Shown in pieces: positions 44,283 through 56,073 of a DNA stretch of 64,000 bases. Where the stretch lies: assembly GCF_013409995.1 (NCBI RefSeq), contig NZ_JACCBX010000018.1, forward strand, positions 62,001 to 126,000, written 5' to 3'. How positions within the stretch are numbered: the stretch's first letter is position 1; the number at the start of each line of letters is the position of its first letter. The DNA comes from Neobacillus driksii (GTDB taxonomy: Bacteria; Bacillota; Bacilli; Bacillales; Cytobacillaceae). The notes under the pieces were generated by a model. It did not search any database and was not told the origin of the DNA. It saw only the letters and a list, made by a program, of their open reading frames with translations. Made by a program: the position numbers and the translations under genes.

Positions 44283-45767
44283 TTGTTAACGACAAAAGCC
44301 TATGAATTTTGGTTTGTAACTGGAAGTCAATTACTTTACGGAGAAGACGTACTTAGAGCAGTAGAGGAAAATTCAAAAACGATTGTAAGTGGTCTAGATC
44401 ATGATCCAGCCGTTTCATATAAATTAGTTTTTAAATCTGTTGTAAAGGATTCCGATGCAATTCGCCGCTTAATTCTTGAAGCAAATGCTGATGAAAATTG
44501 TGCAGGAATCATTACATGGATGCATACATTCTCACCTTCAAAAATGTGGATTGCCGGGCTTTCAGCTCTTCAAAAACCATATCTTCATTTAGCTACACAA
44601 TTTAACCGTGATATCCCATGGAATTCAATTGACATGGATTTCATGAATCTTAACCAATCTGCACACGGAGATCGTGAACACGGATTCATCGCCAGCCGCT
44701 TAAAGGTTAAACGTAAGGTGGTTGTCGGACACTGGGAAAACGCGGAAGTAAGAGAGCGCGTTGGCAGCTGGATGAGAACGGCAGTTGCTTTTGCTGAAAG
44801 TAAAACCCTGAAGGTGGCAAGATTTGGTGATAATATGCGCCAAGTAGCAGTTACTGAAGGTGACAAAGTTGAAGCACAAATTAAATTTGGCTGGACAGTT
44901 AATGGTTACGGTGTTGGCGACCTCGTTCAACGCATGAACGATGTAAGTGAACAAGAACTTGACCAGTTAATGGCTGAATATGAAGAGCAATATGATATTA
45001 CACCAGAAGGTCTAACTGACGGACCGGTAAGAGACAGCATCCGTTATCAAGCCAGAATTGAGCTTGGAATGAAAGCATTCTTAACGGAAGGCGGATATAC
45101 AGCATTTACAACAACTTTCGAAGATTTACATGGTATGCGTCAGCTTCCAGGTCTTGCAGTTCAACGTCTAATGGAACAAGGCTACGGCTTCGCGGGTGAA
45201 GGTGACTGGAAAACTGCGGCACTCGTTCGTTTAATGAAAATCATTGCGGGCAATGAAGGTACATCCTTTATGGAAGACTACACGTATCATTTTGAACCAG
45301 GAAATGAAATGGTTCTTGGTGCTCATATGCTTGAGGTTTGTCCAACCATTTCAGCCACTCGTCCTAAAATTGAGGTGCATCCACTAGGAATTGGCGGCAA
45401 GGAAGACCCTGCAAGAATCGTATTTGATGGAAGAGGCGGCTCTGCATTAAATGCATCCATTATCGACCTTGGACATCGTTTCCGTCTTCTTGTAAATGAA
45501 GTAGATGCGGTACAACCAGAGCAGGATATGCCAAAACTTCCTGTTGCACGTGTACTTTGGACGTGTCAGCCTTCTCTAAGTCAAGCTGTTGAGAACTGGA
45601 TTGAAGCTGGCGGAGCGCACCATACTGGGTTCTCTTATAAAGTAACAACAGAACAGTTAAGAGACTTTGCAGAATTAGCTGGTATTGAAATGGTTGTCAT
45701 TAATAACGACACAAAAACAGAATCATTTATTAACGAATTACGCTGGAATGACGTTATCTATCGTTAA
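44283..45767 (+). CDS. araA: L-arabinose isomerase AraA
   Basis: Converts L-arabinose to L-ribulose. Family landmarks: [15 protein letters not shown] at the start, [16 protein letters not shown] near 79, [13 protein letters not shown] near 100, [15 protein letters not shown] near 120, [18 protein letters not shown] near 280 and [15 protein letters not shown] near 307 (metal Glu residues). 494 aa. Start is TTG at 44283 behind AGGGGG. Third gene of araBDA, 78 nt after araD; a tetraloop hairpin separates it from the first GH51 gene. Confidence 0.95.
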   Translation: MLTTKAYEFWFVTGSQLLYGEDVLRAVEENSKTIVSGLDHDPAVSYKLVFKSVVKDSDAIRRLILEANADENCAGIITWMHTFSPSKMWIAGLSALQKPYLHLATQFNRDIPWNSIDMDFMNLNQSAHGDREHGFIASRLKVKRKVVVGHWENAEVRERVGSWMRTAVAFAESKTLKVARFGDNMRQVAVTEGDKVEAQIKFGWTVNGYGVGDLVQRMNDVSEQELDQLMAEYEEQYDITPEGLTDGPVRDSIRYQARIELGMKAFLTEGGYTAFTTTFEDLHGMRQLPGLAVQRLMEQGYGFAGEGDWKTAALVRLMKIIAGNEGTSFMEDYTYHFEPGNEMVLGAHMLEVCPTISATRPKIEVHPLGIGGKEDPARIVFDGRGGSALNASIIDLGHRFRLLVNEVDAVQPEQDMPKLPVARVLWTCQPSLSQAVENWIEAGGAHHTGFSYKVTTEQLRDFAELAGIEMVVINNDTKTESFINELRWNDVIYR

Positions 45768-45779
45768 TTTTTAAAGTTG

Positions 45780-45801
45780 GGGCTATTAGCAATAATAGCC
45801 C
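45780..45801 (+). other. GCAA-tetraloop hairpin between araA and GH51
   Basis: GGGCTATTA (45780-45788) pairs perfectly with TAATAGCCC (45793-45801) around GCAA, a stable GNRA-type loop. No U-tract follows, so it is likely an mRNA-stability element, not a terminator. Confidence 0.55.
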
Positions 45802-45852
45802 TAAGGTTTACTAGGGTACTTTGATTACATAAACCGACTGGAGGATTACTTT

Positions 45853-47340
45853 ATGAAAAATAATGTCATTGTAAATGCTGATATTACAAAAGGCAAAATT
45901 AATAAAAATATATATGGTCACTTTGCAGAGCATTTAGGCAGATGTATCTATGAAGGAATCTGGGTAGGTGAAGATTCCTCGATCCCTAATACAAAGGGTA
46001 TCCGTAACGATGTACTAGCAGCATTAAAAAACATTAAAGTTCCTGTTCTTCGCTGGCCAGGCGGTTGCTTTGCCGATGAGTATCACTGGAAGGATGGCGT
46101 CGGTCCTCGTGAAAATCGTAAACGTATGGTCAATACTCACTGGGGTGGCGTTGTAGAAAACAACCACTTCGGAACGCACGAATTCATGCTTTTATGTGAA
46201 TTATTAGAGTGCGAGCCGTATATTTGCGGAAATGTTGGAAGCGGCACTGTTCAAGAAATGTCAGAATGGGTTGAATATATGACATTTGAAGGTGAATCGC
46301 CAATGGCAAACTGGCGCCGGGAAAATGGCCACGACGAGCCTTGGAAGTTAAAGTATTTCGGTGTAGGAAACGAAAACTGGGGCTGCGGTGGAAACATGCG
46401 TCCTGAATATTATGCAGACCTTTATCGCCGTTATCAAACGTATGTACGTAACTATGGCGGCAATAAAATTTATAAAATCGCCGGTGGCGCAAACGTCGAT
46501 GATTATAACTGGACAGAAGTATTAATGAAGAACGCTCACTGGTTAATGGATGGTTTAAGTCTTCACTATTACACGATCCCAGGAGATTTCTGGCTTGGTA
46601 AAGGATCAGCGATTGATTTCCCTGAAGACGAATGGTTCATTACGATGAAGAAAGCCCTTCATATGGATGAGTTAATTACAAAGCATAGCACGATTATGGA
46701 TAAATATGATCCAGATAAGCGAATCGGTATGATTATTGATGAGTGGGGAACATGGTTTGATGTAGAGCCTGGAACAAATCCTGGATTCTTATATCAGCAA
46801 AACACGATCCGTGATGCGCTGGTAGCTGGCCTGCATTTCAACATTTTCCACAATCACGCTGATCGTGTTCAAATGACGAATATCGCTCAAACCGTCAACG
46901 TGCTTCAAGCGATGATTTTAACGGAAGGCGAGAAGATGATTCTTACTCCAACCTATCATGTATTTGATATGTACAAAGTTCACCAAGATGCTGAACTGCT
47001 TGCTGTTGATACTACATTTGGCAGCTATGAATATAACGGAGAAACGTTACCACAAGTAACCGTATCTGCTTCAAAAAATGCTGAAGGTATCATTCACATC
47101 AGCTTATGTAACATTGACCACCAGAACGAATCAGTATTAGATTTAGACCTTCGTGGCATAATTGGAGCCGAAACTAAGGTTTCAGGAACAATCATTACAG
47201 CCGACTCAATGAATGCACATAACACTTTCGAACAGCCAGAGGTTGTAAAACCTGTTGCGTTCACAGGCGTAACGGTTGAAAATAATAAATTAGCCATTAA
47301 ACTTCCAGCAATGTCTGTTGTTACATTAGCGGTTAAATAA
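45853..47340 (+). CDS. GH51 alpha-L-arabinofuranosidase (first copy)
   Basis: Cytoplasmic retaining enzyme that trims alpha-L-arabinofuranose from imported oligosaccharides. Landmarks: [20 protein letters not shown] near residue 20, [20 protein letters not shown] near 66, [21 protein letters not shown] near 168 with the acid/base Glu in GNEN, and [15 protein letters not shown] near 292 with the nucleophile Glu in DEWG. 495 aa, no signal peptide. GGAGG before the ATG. It continues the ara operon and is related to, but divergent from, the second GH51 at 47705. Confidence 0.92.
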   Translation: MKNNVIVNADITKGKINKNIYGHFAEHLGRCIYEGIWVGEDSSIPNTKGIRNDVLAALKNIKVPVLRWPGGCFADEYHWKDGVGPRENRKRMVNTHWGGVVENNHFGTHEFMLLCELLECEPYICGNVGSGTVQEMSEWVEYMTFEGESPMANWRRENGHDEPWKLKYFGVGNENWGCGGNMRPEYYADLYRRYQTYVRNYGGNKIYKIAGGANVDDYNWTEVLMKNAHWLMDGLSLHYYTIPGDFWLGKGSAIDFPEDEWFITMKKALHMDELITKHSTIMDKYDPDKRIGMIIDEWGTWFDVEPGTNPGFLYQQNTIRDALVAGLHFNIFHNHADRVQMTNIAQTVNVLQAMILTEGEKMILTPTYHVFDMYKVHQDAELLAVDTTFGSYEYNGETLPQVTVSASKNAEGIIHISLCNIDHQNESVLDLDLRGIIGAETKVSGTIITADSMNAHNTFEQPEVVKPVAFTGVTVENNKLAIKLPAMSVVTLAVK

Positions 47341-47361
47341 AGAATGAGGGGGACCCCAGCA

Positions 47362-49219
<1,858 letters not shown>

Positions 49220-49227
49220 TAGCAAAT

Positions 49228-49283
49228 ATTCCATACCTCTTCTGTTTACATTTGTTGATGGAGGGGTATGGAATCATTTTTTC
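49228..49283 (+). terminator. terminator after abfA
   Basis: ATTCCATACC (49228-49237) pairs with GGTATGGAAT (49265-49274), extended by wobble pairs, then CATTTTTTC. Confidence 0.75.
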
Positions 49284-49317
49284 TAGGTATCTATCGAAAG
49301 GAAGGGTTGAAAGATAT

Positions 49318-50370
49318 ATGAAGGTCTTGAAAGAGGAGTTTGGAAGGAAAGATAACCAAACTGTTTTTTTATTTAATCTTATTAATGATCATGGAGTAGA
49401 AATTGGCTGTATTAATTATGGCTGTATTATTACAAAAATTATAACACCTGATAAAGAAGGCAACTTTGAAAATGTTGTTATTGGATATGGCAACTTGAAC
49501 GAATATGAAAATGATAGATATTTTTTAGGCGCTGCAGTTGGCCGTGTCGCTGGAAGAATCAAGGCTGGTGCCTTTGATTTGAACGGGAAAACCTATATAC
49601 TTGCAAAAAATGAAAATAACAACCATCTGCATGGCGGAAATAAAGGGTTTAACCAAATTGTTTGGGATAGTGAAGTCATCGAGGATGAACAGGAGATTGG
49701 CGTTCGATTCACCTATTTTAGCCCGAATGGTGAAGAGGGTTATCCTGGAAATTTAAAGGTTTCCGTTACTTACACCTTGAATAATGACAATGAACTCTCT
49801 ATCCGTTATTCTGGCGTGTCTGATGAGGACACACTACTAAATATGACCAATCACTCTTATTTCAATTTAAGCGGACATTTAAAACGAGATATTTTACATC
49901 ATTCTTTACGAATAAAAAGCGATAAGTTTCTTGAATTAAATGATGAACTGCTTCCGACGGGAGATATGCTGGATGTTAGAGGTACGGCATTTGATTTTAT
50001 AACGGAGAGAATGATTGAAACTGGAGTGCTGTCACAACATCCGCAAAATAAATTAGCCGGCGCTGGGTATGACCATCCGTTTTTATTAAATACACAACAT
50101 GATCAAGAAATTGTCCTGAAGGATATCGAAAGTGGACGGACTTTAACGATTGAAACAGACGAATCAAGTGTTGTCGTTTATTCTGGAAATCAGATGAAAT
50201 CTGAAGGGGAGATTGCCGGGGTGCCGTCACGGAAGTACTTAGGAATTTGCTTAGAGACACAGGGATTACCGGACGCGATTCATCATCCTCAGTTTCCTTC
50301 TTGGGTTCTAGAGAAAGATCAAGAATATTCGACGGTAACAACCTATAAATTTGGGATTTTAGAAGAATAG
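49318..50370 (+). CDS. galM: aldose 1-epimerase (mutarotase)
   Basis: Interconverts alpha and beta anomers of a sugar, here probably arabinose released in the cytoplasm. Catalytic regions: NNHLHGGNKGFNQIVW near residue 100 (His), MTNHSYFNLSGH near 179 (second His), GAGYDHPFLLN near 247, and CLETQGLPDAIHHPQFPS near 310 (Glu base). 350 aa. The ATG at 49318 follows AAAGGAAGGG; longer starts read into the terminator hairpin. It lies after the abfA terminator and 39 nt before araM. Confidence 0.9.
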   Translation: MKVLKEEFGRKDNQTVFLFNLINDHGVEIGCINYGCIITKIITPDKEGNFENVVIGYGNLNEYENDRYFLGAAVGRVAGRIKAGAFDLNGKTYILAKNENNNHLHGGNKGFNQIVWDSEVIEDEQEIGVRFTYFSPNGEEGYPGNLKVSVTYTLNNDNELSIRYSGVSDEDTLLNMTNHSYFNLSGHLKRDILHHSLRIKSDKFLELNDELLPTGDMLDVRGTAFDFITERMIETGVLSQHPQNKLAGAGYDHPFLLNTQHDQEIVLKDIESGRTLTIETDESSVVVYSGNQMKSEGEIAGVPSRKYLGICLETQGLPDAIHHPQFPSWVLEKDQEYSTVTTYKFGILEE

Positions 50371-50409
50371 ATTTCCCGATACTTTTTCTATAGAGCAGGA
50401 GGAATTAAA

Positions 50410-51624
50410 GTGGAAAACTATATTGCTGAACTCATGACTCTAGCTCAAACATGTGATTGTGGAAATCATCATCATCCGATTCCCATTGAGAGAATCAAGA
50501 TTGGAAACCGTGTTTATAAAGAACTTGCGGCATATGTAGATGGTAAGGGATTTAAACATGCAGTTATAATCGCAGATGAAAATACCTATCAAGCAGCAGG
50601 TAAAAGTCTATCAGAGATTTTAAAAGAAACAGGTATTGACATTTCTCTTAGTATCATCAAGCCGGATGAAAATAATGATGTCGTTGCTGATGAGCAATCC
50701 TTAGTTCAGGCATTATTAGAGATGCCATTAGATACAGAGATCATTATCGCTGTAGGTGCAGGTACACTCCATGATATAGCGCGTTTTTGCAGTACAAAAA
50801 TGAAATTGCCATTTATTTCAGTTCCTACAGCACCTTCTGTCGATGGCTTCACATCAATGGGAGCTCCATTAATTGTTAAGGGTGTGAAAACAACCTTCCA
50901 AATGTCAGCTCCGATTGCCGTGTTCGCGGATTTATCTGTACTGAAGGCATCACCACGAAAAATGGTGGCAGCAGGATTTGGGGATATGCTGGCCAAATTC
51001 ACCTCGCTTGCAGACTGGAAATTTGGCCACCTTGTTATGGGAGAGCCATATTGTCCGCTCGTTGCCGCTATTACCCGTGAAGCATTAGATTCCTGTGTGG
51101 AAAAGGTAGAATCGATTACTGCAGCAGATGAAGAGGGAATTCAAATTCTAATTGAAGCTCTAATCATGTCAGGGGTGGCCATGCTTATATTTGGTCAGTC
51201 ACATCCAGCTTCCGGCGGCGAACATCACCTGTCGCACTACTGGGAAATGGACTTTTTAAAGCGGAAGCGCCCTGCCGTGCTTCACGGGGCGAAAGTTGGA
51301 GTATCAACGGTACTGCTTGCGGAAGTTTATAAAGGACAGTTCCTTCCTTTACTATCTGAATCTGCTCGATTACAGTCAATGCAAAACACTCTTAACAATG
51401 AAAACGTAAAAGAAATCATGAAAATATATCAAGAGATCCCAACCCCCGAATACCTAGAAAATCTATTAACAGAGACAGGCGGGGACATCACGCCGGAACA
51501 GCTGGGTATTGATGAACAGTTAGTCGCCGCAAGCTTAAGTGGTGCACATACGTTAAGAAATCGATTTACAGCTTTAAAATTTATGAATGTTGCTGTGGAA
51601 AGCAGCCCCTTCATACGTCCATGA
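50410..51624 (+). CDS. araM: AraM/EgsA-type glycerol-1-phosphate dehydrogenase
   Basis: Iron-type alcohol dehydrogenase fold. VGAGTLHDIARFCSTKM near residue 117 binds the dinucleotide; SVPTAPSVDGFTSMGAPLI near 138, GFGDMLAKFTSLADW near 193 and SHPASGGEHHLSHYWEM near 262 supply the metal Asp and His ligands. 404 aa. GTG start at 50410 behind AGGAGG. B. subtilis AraM, also inside the ara operon, makes sn-glycerol 1-phosphate from DHAP for heptaprenylglyceryl phosphate. Why it is co-located with arabinan genes is unclear. Confidence 0.9.
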   Translation: MENYIAELMTLAQTCDCGNHHHPIPIERIKIGNRVYKELAAYVDGKGFKHAVIIADENTYQAAGKSLSEILKETGIDISLSIIKPDENNDVVADEQSLVQALLEMPLDTEIIIAVGAGTLHDIARFCSTKMKLPFISVPTAPSVDGFTSMGAPLIVKGVKTTFQMSAPIAVFADLSVLKASPRKMVAAGFGDMLAKFTSLADWKFGHLVMGEPYCPLVAAITREALDSCVEKVESITAADEEGIQILIEALIMSGVAMLIFGQSHPASGGEHHLSHYWEMDFLKRKRPAVLHGAKVGVSTVLLAEVYKGQFLPLLSESARLQSMQNTLNNENVKEIMKIYQEIPTPEYLENLLTETGGDITPEQLGIDEQLVAASLSGAHTLRNRFTALKFMNVAVESSPFIRP

Positions 51625-51651
51625 TTTTTTTAAAAGGAAAGGTGAAATATT

Positions 51652-52602
51652 ATGCAAAAAGTTGAAACGTTGAAAAATCCAATCGTCGAGCAGCGAGCAG
51701 ATCCTTGGGTTTATAAGCATACAGATGGATACTACTATTTCACTGCTTCAGTACCTGAATATGACCGAATTGAAGTCCGAAGATCAAAAACGATTCAAGG
51801 ATTAGGCGAGGCAGAACCAGTCGTTGCTTGGACGAAACATGAGGATGGAATCATGAGCGCAAATATATGGGCTCCAGAAATACATTTCATTGACGGCAAA
51901 TGGTATATCTATTTTGCGGCAGCCCGCAAGGACGCTATTTTTGATCATCGCATGTATGTAATTGAAAATGACGCACAAAATCCGCTCGAAGGAAATTGGG
52001 TTGAAAAGGGACAAGTTAGAACGGCTTGGGAATCCTTTTCTCTTGATGCGACCACCTTTGAACATCAAGGGAATCTATACTATGTTTGGGCTCAGAAAGA
52101 TCCTGAAATCGAAGGCAACTCAAACCTATATATTGCGAAAATGGCGAACCCTTGGACACTTACAGGTCCTCAAGTTATGATTACCACGCCTGAATACGAT
52201 TGGGAGAAAATTGGATTTTTAGTGAATGAGGGTGCTGCTGTTCTAAAAAGAAACGGGAAAATATTTATTTCGTATTCTGCCAGCGCTACCGATTATAACT
52301 ACTGCATGGGCTTGCTTTCAGCAGACGAAGACAGCGACCTTCTTAATCCGAAATCATGGAAAAAATCGCCGGAACCTGTTTTCCAAACAACTGAGAAAAA
52401 CAGCCAATTTGGTCCAGGTCATAACAGTTTCACGGTTTCAGAAGATGGCAGTCAAGACATCCTGATTTACCATGCTCGTAACTACCGTGAAATCGTCGGT
52501 GACCCGCTTTGGGATCCGAATCGTCATACACGTGCACAAGTGTTCACATGGAATGAAGATGGAACTCCTAACTTTGGCACTCCGGTACCAGATGCAAACT
52601 AA
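51652..52602 (+). CDS. GH43 arabinofuranosidase, tandem paralogue 1
   Basis: Single-domain five-bladed propeller without signal peptide, hence cytoplasmic. Catalytic acids: EQRADPWVYKHTDGYYYF near residue 14 (base Asp), FSLDATTFEHQGNLYYVWA near 126 (Asp), and FLVNEGAAVLKRNGK near 187 (Glu). NSQFGPGHNSFTVSEDG near 250 is a conserved late blade. 316 aa. The next gene is a clear tandem duplicate. This GH43 group includes arabinofuranosidases active on arabino-oligosaccharides; the exact linkage is not readable. Confidence 0.85.
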   Translation: MQKVETLKNPIVEQRADPWVYKHTDGYYYFTASVPEYDRIEVRRSKTIQGLGEAEPVVAWTKHEDGIMSANIWAPEIHFIDGKWYIYFAAARKDAIFDHRMYVIENDAQNPLEGNWVEKGQVRTAWESFSLDATTFEHQGNLYYVWAQKDPEIEGNSNLYIAKMANPWTLTGPQVMITTPEYDWEKIGFLVNEGAAVLKRNGKIFISYSASATDYNYCMGLLSADEDSDLLNPKSWKKSPEPVFQTTEKNSQFGPGHNSFTVSEDGSQDILIYHARNYREIVGDPLWDPNRHTRAQVFTWNEDGTPNFGTPVPDAN

Positions 52603-52643
52603 GACGATTCAGTTGATATCATTTTCTATAAAGGGGGATTTTT

Positions 52644-53609
52644 ATGGTTAGAGTAACAATCGAAGAAGCGAAAAGAGCACAGGACCTCATTATAGAGCAA
52701 AGGGCAGATCCTTGGATTTATAAACACACAGATGGCTACTACTATTTCACTGCTTCAGTCCCTGAATATGACCGAATTGAAGTGAGGCGTTCTAAAACGA
52801 TTAAAGGAATAGCAGAAGCTGAACCTGTGGTTGCATGGAGAAAGCATGATACGGGACCATTGAGTGCACTTATCTGGGCACCTGAGATCCATTATATCAA
52901 CGGAAGCTGGTATATCTATTATGCAGCCGCACCATCAAAGGAAATCGTAGATGGACTATTTCAACATCGCATGTTTGTCATTGAAAATAAATCTGCTAAT
53001 CCCCTAGAAGGCAGTTGGGAAGAAAAGGGACAAATCAAAACAGACTGGGAGTCCTTTGCCCTTGATGCGACTTCGTTTGAGCATAAAGGTCAGCAGTACC
53101 TTGTCTGGGCACAAAAAGATCCAAACATAAGAGGTAACTCAAACCTTTATATTGCTCCATTGGAAAACCCATGGACGATTAAAGGACCGCAAGTCATGAT
53201 TACTAAACCGGAATATGATTGGGAGACAATTGGATTTTGGGTAAATGAAGGGCCTGCAGTTTTGAGGCGGGACGGTAAAATATTCATTTCTTTCTCTGGC
53301 AGTGCCACGGATGAAAATTATGCTATGGGCATTCTGACAGCGGATGAAAATAGTGATGTACTGAATCCAGCATCATGGAGTAAGTCCACAGAGCCTGTGT
53401 TTAAAACTTGTTATGAAACAGGACAATACGGTCCAGGTCATAACAGCTTTACTGTCTCAGAGGATGGCTGCAAGGATGTTTTGGTTTACCATGTAAGGAA
53501 CTACACAGAGATTGTCGGAGATCCGTTATATGACCCGAACCGCCATACCTGTGCGAAGGAATTTACTTGGAATCCTGATGGGACACCAAACTTTGGTTTC
53601 CCTAAATAA
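52644..53609 (+). CDS. GH43 arabinofuranosidase, tandem paralogue 2
   Basis: Shares long identical blocks with the preceding gene, including HTDGYYYFTASVPEYDR and WAPEIH, and has the same three acids (EQRADPW, FALDATSF, WVNEGPAVL). Differences cluster in the loop after WYIYYAAAPSKE, where this copy is longer, and near the ends. 321 aa, no signal peptide. AAGGGGG before the ATG. Presumably arose by duplication, followed by change of linkage or chain-length preference. A terminator follows. Confidence 0.85.
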   Translation: MVRVTIEEAKRAQDLIIEQRADPWIYKHTDGYYYFTASVPEYDRIEVRRSKTIKGIAEAEPVVAWRKHDTGPLSALIWAPEIHYINGSWYIYYAAAPSKEIVDGLFQHRMFVIENKSANPLEGSWEEKGQIKTDWESFALDATSFEHKGQQYLVWAQKDPNIRGNSNLYIAPLENPWTIKGPQVMITKPEYDWETIGFWVNEGPAVLRRDGKIFISFSGSATDENYAMGILTADENSDVLNPASWSKSTEPVFKTCYETGQYGPGHNSFTVSEDGCKDVLVYHVRNYTEIVGDPLYDPNRHTCAKEFTWNPDGTPNFGFPK

Positions 53610-53627
53610 ATATAGGAAGAACGATAA

Positions 53628-53661
53628 GGTTCATATCAGGTTCTTGATATGAACCCTTTTC
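53628..53661 (+). terminator. terminator after the GH43 pair
   Basis: GGTTCATATCA (53628-53638) pairs perfectly with TGATATGAACC (53645-53655), then CTTTT. Confidence 0.85.
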
Positions 53662-53685
53662 TGTAAACAAAAGGCGGGCAGACAG

Positions 53686-55056
53686 ATGGAAAGTTTACAA
53701 GATTCACAGCAAAGACGTATGACCCTGCGTGCCATAACATGGCCGATTTTTATCGAATTGTTTCTGCAAATGATTATGGGAAGTACAGATATTATCATGC
53801 TATCCCGCATTTCGGATGATGTTGTCGCTGCAATCGGTGTAGCCAATCAACTAGTCTTTTTTGCTATTCTTCTATTTAACTTCACAGCTACGGGAACAGC
53901 CGTTTTAATCTCACAGTATTTAGGTGCAGGTTTAAAAAAAGACGCCAAACAAGCCTCTGCCATATCCTTAACCATCAATCTGGGGATGGGGTTAGTTGTA
54001 AGTGTATTGTTTGTCATTTTTAAAGGTCCGTTATTAAATATCTTTCACCTTGATCCGGACATAGCCATTATCGGATACGATTATTTATCTATCGTCGGCG
54101 GTACCTTATTTCTTCAAGCAATGCTCGTTACGGTTTCTGCCATTTTGAGGTCAAATGGCTTCACAAGGGAAGCGATGTTTGTATCTGTCCTGATGAACCT
54201 CATCCATTTGATTGGAAATGCCTTAGTCATTTATGGCTGGTTTGGATTTCCTGAAATGGGCGTTAAAGGGGTGGCGTTATCGACTGCTTTCAGCCGTGCA
54301 GCAGCATTAGTCATCGCGTTTTGGTTCATGTATAAGAGGCTTCCGATTAGGATTGAATGGAATGATTATATCAATTTCCAATTAACGCATATTAAAAAAA
54401 TATTAAAAATAGGAATCCCTGCTGCGGGGGAACAACTTAGTTACAATACAAGCCAGATGGCGATGACAGCTATTACAGCCCTTCTCGGAGCAGCGGCTTT
54501 GTCTACCCGTGTTTATACATGGAATATCATGTCCTTTATTATGCTGTTTGCATTAGCCGTTGGGCAGGGTACGCAAATTTTAATCGGTTACCGTGTAGGA
54601 GCTGGTGATTTTGCAGGAGCCTATAAGCAGTTATTAAAAAGTCTTAAAGTAAGTTTTATTATTACTATTTTCATAGCAGTATTTATAGCTATTTTTAGAG
54701 AAAACATTATGGGTCTTTTCACAGATGATCCAGAAATAATAAAAGTTGGAAGTACACTTTTATTATTATGTTTAATTCTTGAGCCAGGAAGGACCTTGAA
54801 CCTCATCGTTGTTAACTCCCTGCGAGCTACCGGAGATGCTGTTTTTACGGTGAAAATGGGCGTTCTTTCGATGTGGGGAATTGCCGTTCCAGTATCATAC
54901 TTACTAGGAATACAGTTTGGTCTTGGTTTAGCTGGGGTATGGATTGCCTTTATTGCGGATGAATGGTTTAGAGGCATCGTCATGTATTTTAGATGGAAAA
55001 GCAGAGCATGGGAAAAGAAAGTCCTTGTTGAGAAAAAAGAAGTTGTTGCTAGTTAA
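53686..55056 (+). CDS. MATE-family efflux transporter
   Basis: 456 residues with 12 membrane segments in two six-helix halves. ITWPIFIELFLQMIMGSTD at the N-terminus and GAGDFAGAYKQLLKS near 305 are typical of the bacterial MATE (NorM/DinF) fold. AAAGGCGGG lies before the ATG. It is the first gene after a terminator and is followed at 23 nt by an aldo/keto reductase. Substrate unknown; its position inside the arabinan block suggests export of a sugar-related or toxic by-product, but that is inference. Confidence 0.85.
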   Translation: MESLQDSQQRRMTLRAITWPIFIELFLQMIMGSTDIIMLSRISDDVVAAIGVANQLVFFAILLFNFTATGTAVLISQYLGAGLKKDAKQASAISLTINLGMGLVVSVLFVIFKGPLLNIFHLDPDIAIIGYDYLSIVGGTLFLQAMLVTVSAILRSNGFTREAMFVSVLMNLIHLIGNALVIYGWFGFPEMGVKGVALSTAFSRAAALVIAFWFMYKRLPIRIEWNDYINFQLTHIKKILKIGIPAAGEQLSYNTSQMAMTAITALLGAAALSTRVYTWNIMSFIMLFALAVGQGTQILIGYRVGAGDFAGAYKQLLKSLKVSFIITIFIAVFIAIFRENIMGLFTDDPEIIKVGSTLLLLCLILEPGRTLNLIVVNSLRATGDAVFTVKMGVLSMWGIAVPVSYLLGIQFGLGLAGVWIAFIADEWFRGIVMYFRWKSRAWEKKVLVEKKEVVAS

Positions 55057-55079
55057 AGGCTAAGGAGGAGGACGTCAAA

Positions 55080-56054
55080 ATGAAATATCGCAGACTTGGA
55101 AACAGTGGATTAAAAGTAAGTGAAATCGGGTTAGGCAGCTGGCTGACCTATGGAAAATCAGTAAATAATCAGACTGCACATGATTGTATTCATAAAGCAT
55201 ATGAACTGGGAATTAACTTCTTCGATACAGCTAACGCCTATGAAGGTGGAAAGGCAGAAGAGGTATTGGGTGAGGCGTTAAAAGAATATCCTAGAAGTTC
55301 ATATGTTGTAGCAACGAAGTTATTTTTCCCGATGGGTACAGGGCCGAATGAGCGAGGGCTTTCAAGAAAACATATTGTCGAACAATGTGACGCTAGTTTA
55401 AAACGATTAGGCTTGGATTATATTGACCTCTACCAATGCCACCGCTATGACCCAGAGGTACCAATGGAGGAGACTTTACTTGCTCTTGATGATTTGATCA
55501 GGCAAGGGAAGATCCTTTATGCGGGTGTGAGTGAATGGAGCGCGGTCCAAATTGAAAAAGCAGTTGGGATAGGCAAAGATTATCGATTAAGACCGATTAT
55601 TTCGAATCAGCCTATTTATAATATGTTTGAAAGATATATTGAGGATGAAGTCCTTCCGGTATCTGTCGAAAAAGGAATTGGACAAATTGTTTTCTCTCCA
55701 TTAGCGCAGGGAGTCTTAACAGGTAAATACAAACCTAATACAGAAAAACCAGCCAATAGCAGGGCTGCGAATGATGCAACAAACTTTGTCATCAATAGTT
55801 ATTTCCGGGACGATGTCCTGACAGTGGTACAGAAATTAAACGGTTTAGCATCAGAACTAGGGGTTACGTTAAGTCAGTTAGCACTGGCATGGATTCTAAG
55901 ACAGCCTATCATTAGTTCTGCAATCATTGGAGCCAGCAGGACAGAGCAAATTGAAGAAAATGTACAAGCAGTGGATATCAAAATGGATCAACATGTTTTA
56001 CAAGCCATAGATTCAATCCTTGAAGAAGTAAAAGACTTTGCGCCATTAAGATAG
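55080..56054 (+). CDS. aldo/keto reductase
   Basis: NADPH-dependent (beta/alpha)8 reductase. The catalytic tetrad is visible: Asp and Tyr in FFDTANAYEGGKAEEVLG near residue 49-55, Lys in VVATKLFF near 80, and His in YQCHRYDPEVPMEETL near 120. The cofactor region includes NQPIYNMFERYIEDEVLP near 175 and IIGASRTEQIEENVQA near 283. 324 aa. It resembles the YghZ/Kv-beta-like branch that reduces short aldehydes, including glyceraldehyde or methylglyoxal. AAGGAGGAGG before ATG; same operon as the MATE and MBL genes. Confidence 0.87.
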   Translation: MKYRRLGNSGLKVSEIGLGSWLTYGKSVNNQTAHDCIHKAYELGINFFDTANAYEGGKAEEVLGEALKEYPRSSYVVATKLFFPMGTGPNERGLSRKHIVEQCDASLKRLGLDYIDLYQCHRYDPEVPMEETLLALDDLIRQGKILYAGVSEWSAVQIEKAVGIGKDYRLRPIISNQPIYNMFERYIEDEVLPVSVEKGIGQIVFSPLAQGVLTGKYKPNTEKPANSRAANDATNFVINSYFRDDVLTVVQKLNGLASELGVTLSQLALAWILRQPIISSAIIGASRTEQIEENVQAVDIKMDQHVLQAIDSILEEVKDFAPLR

Positions 56055-56073
56055 AAAAAGCGGGTGAGTTTTG

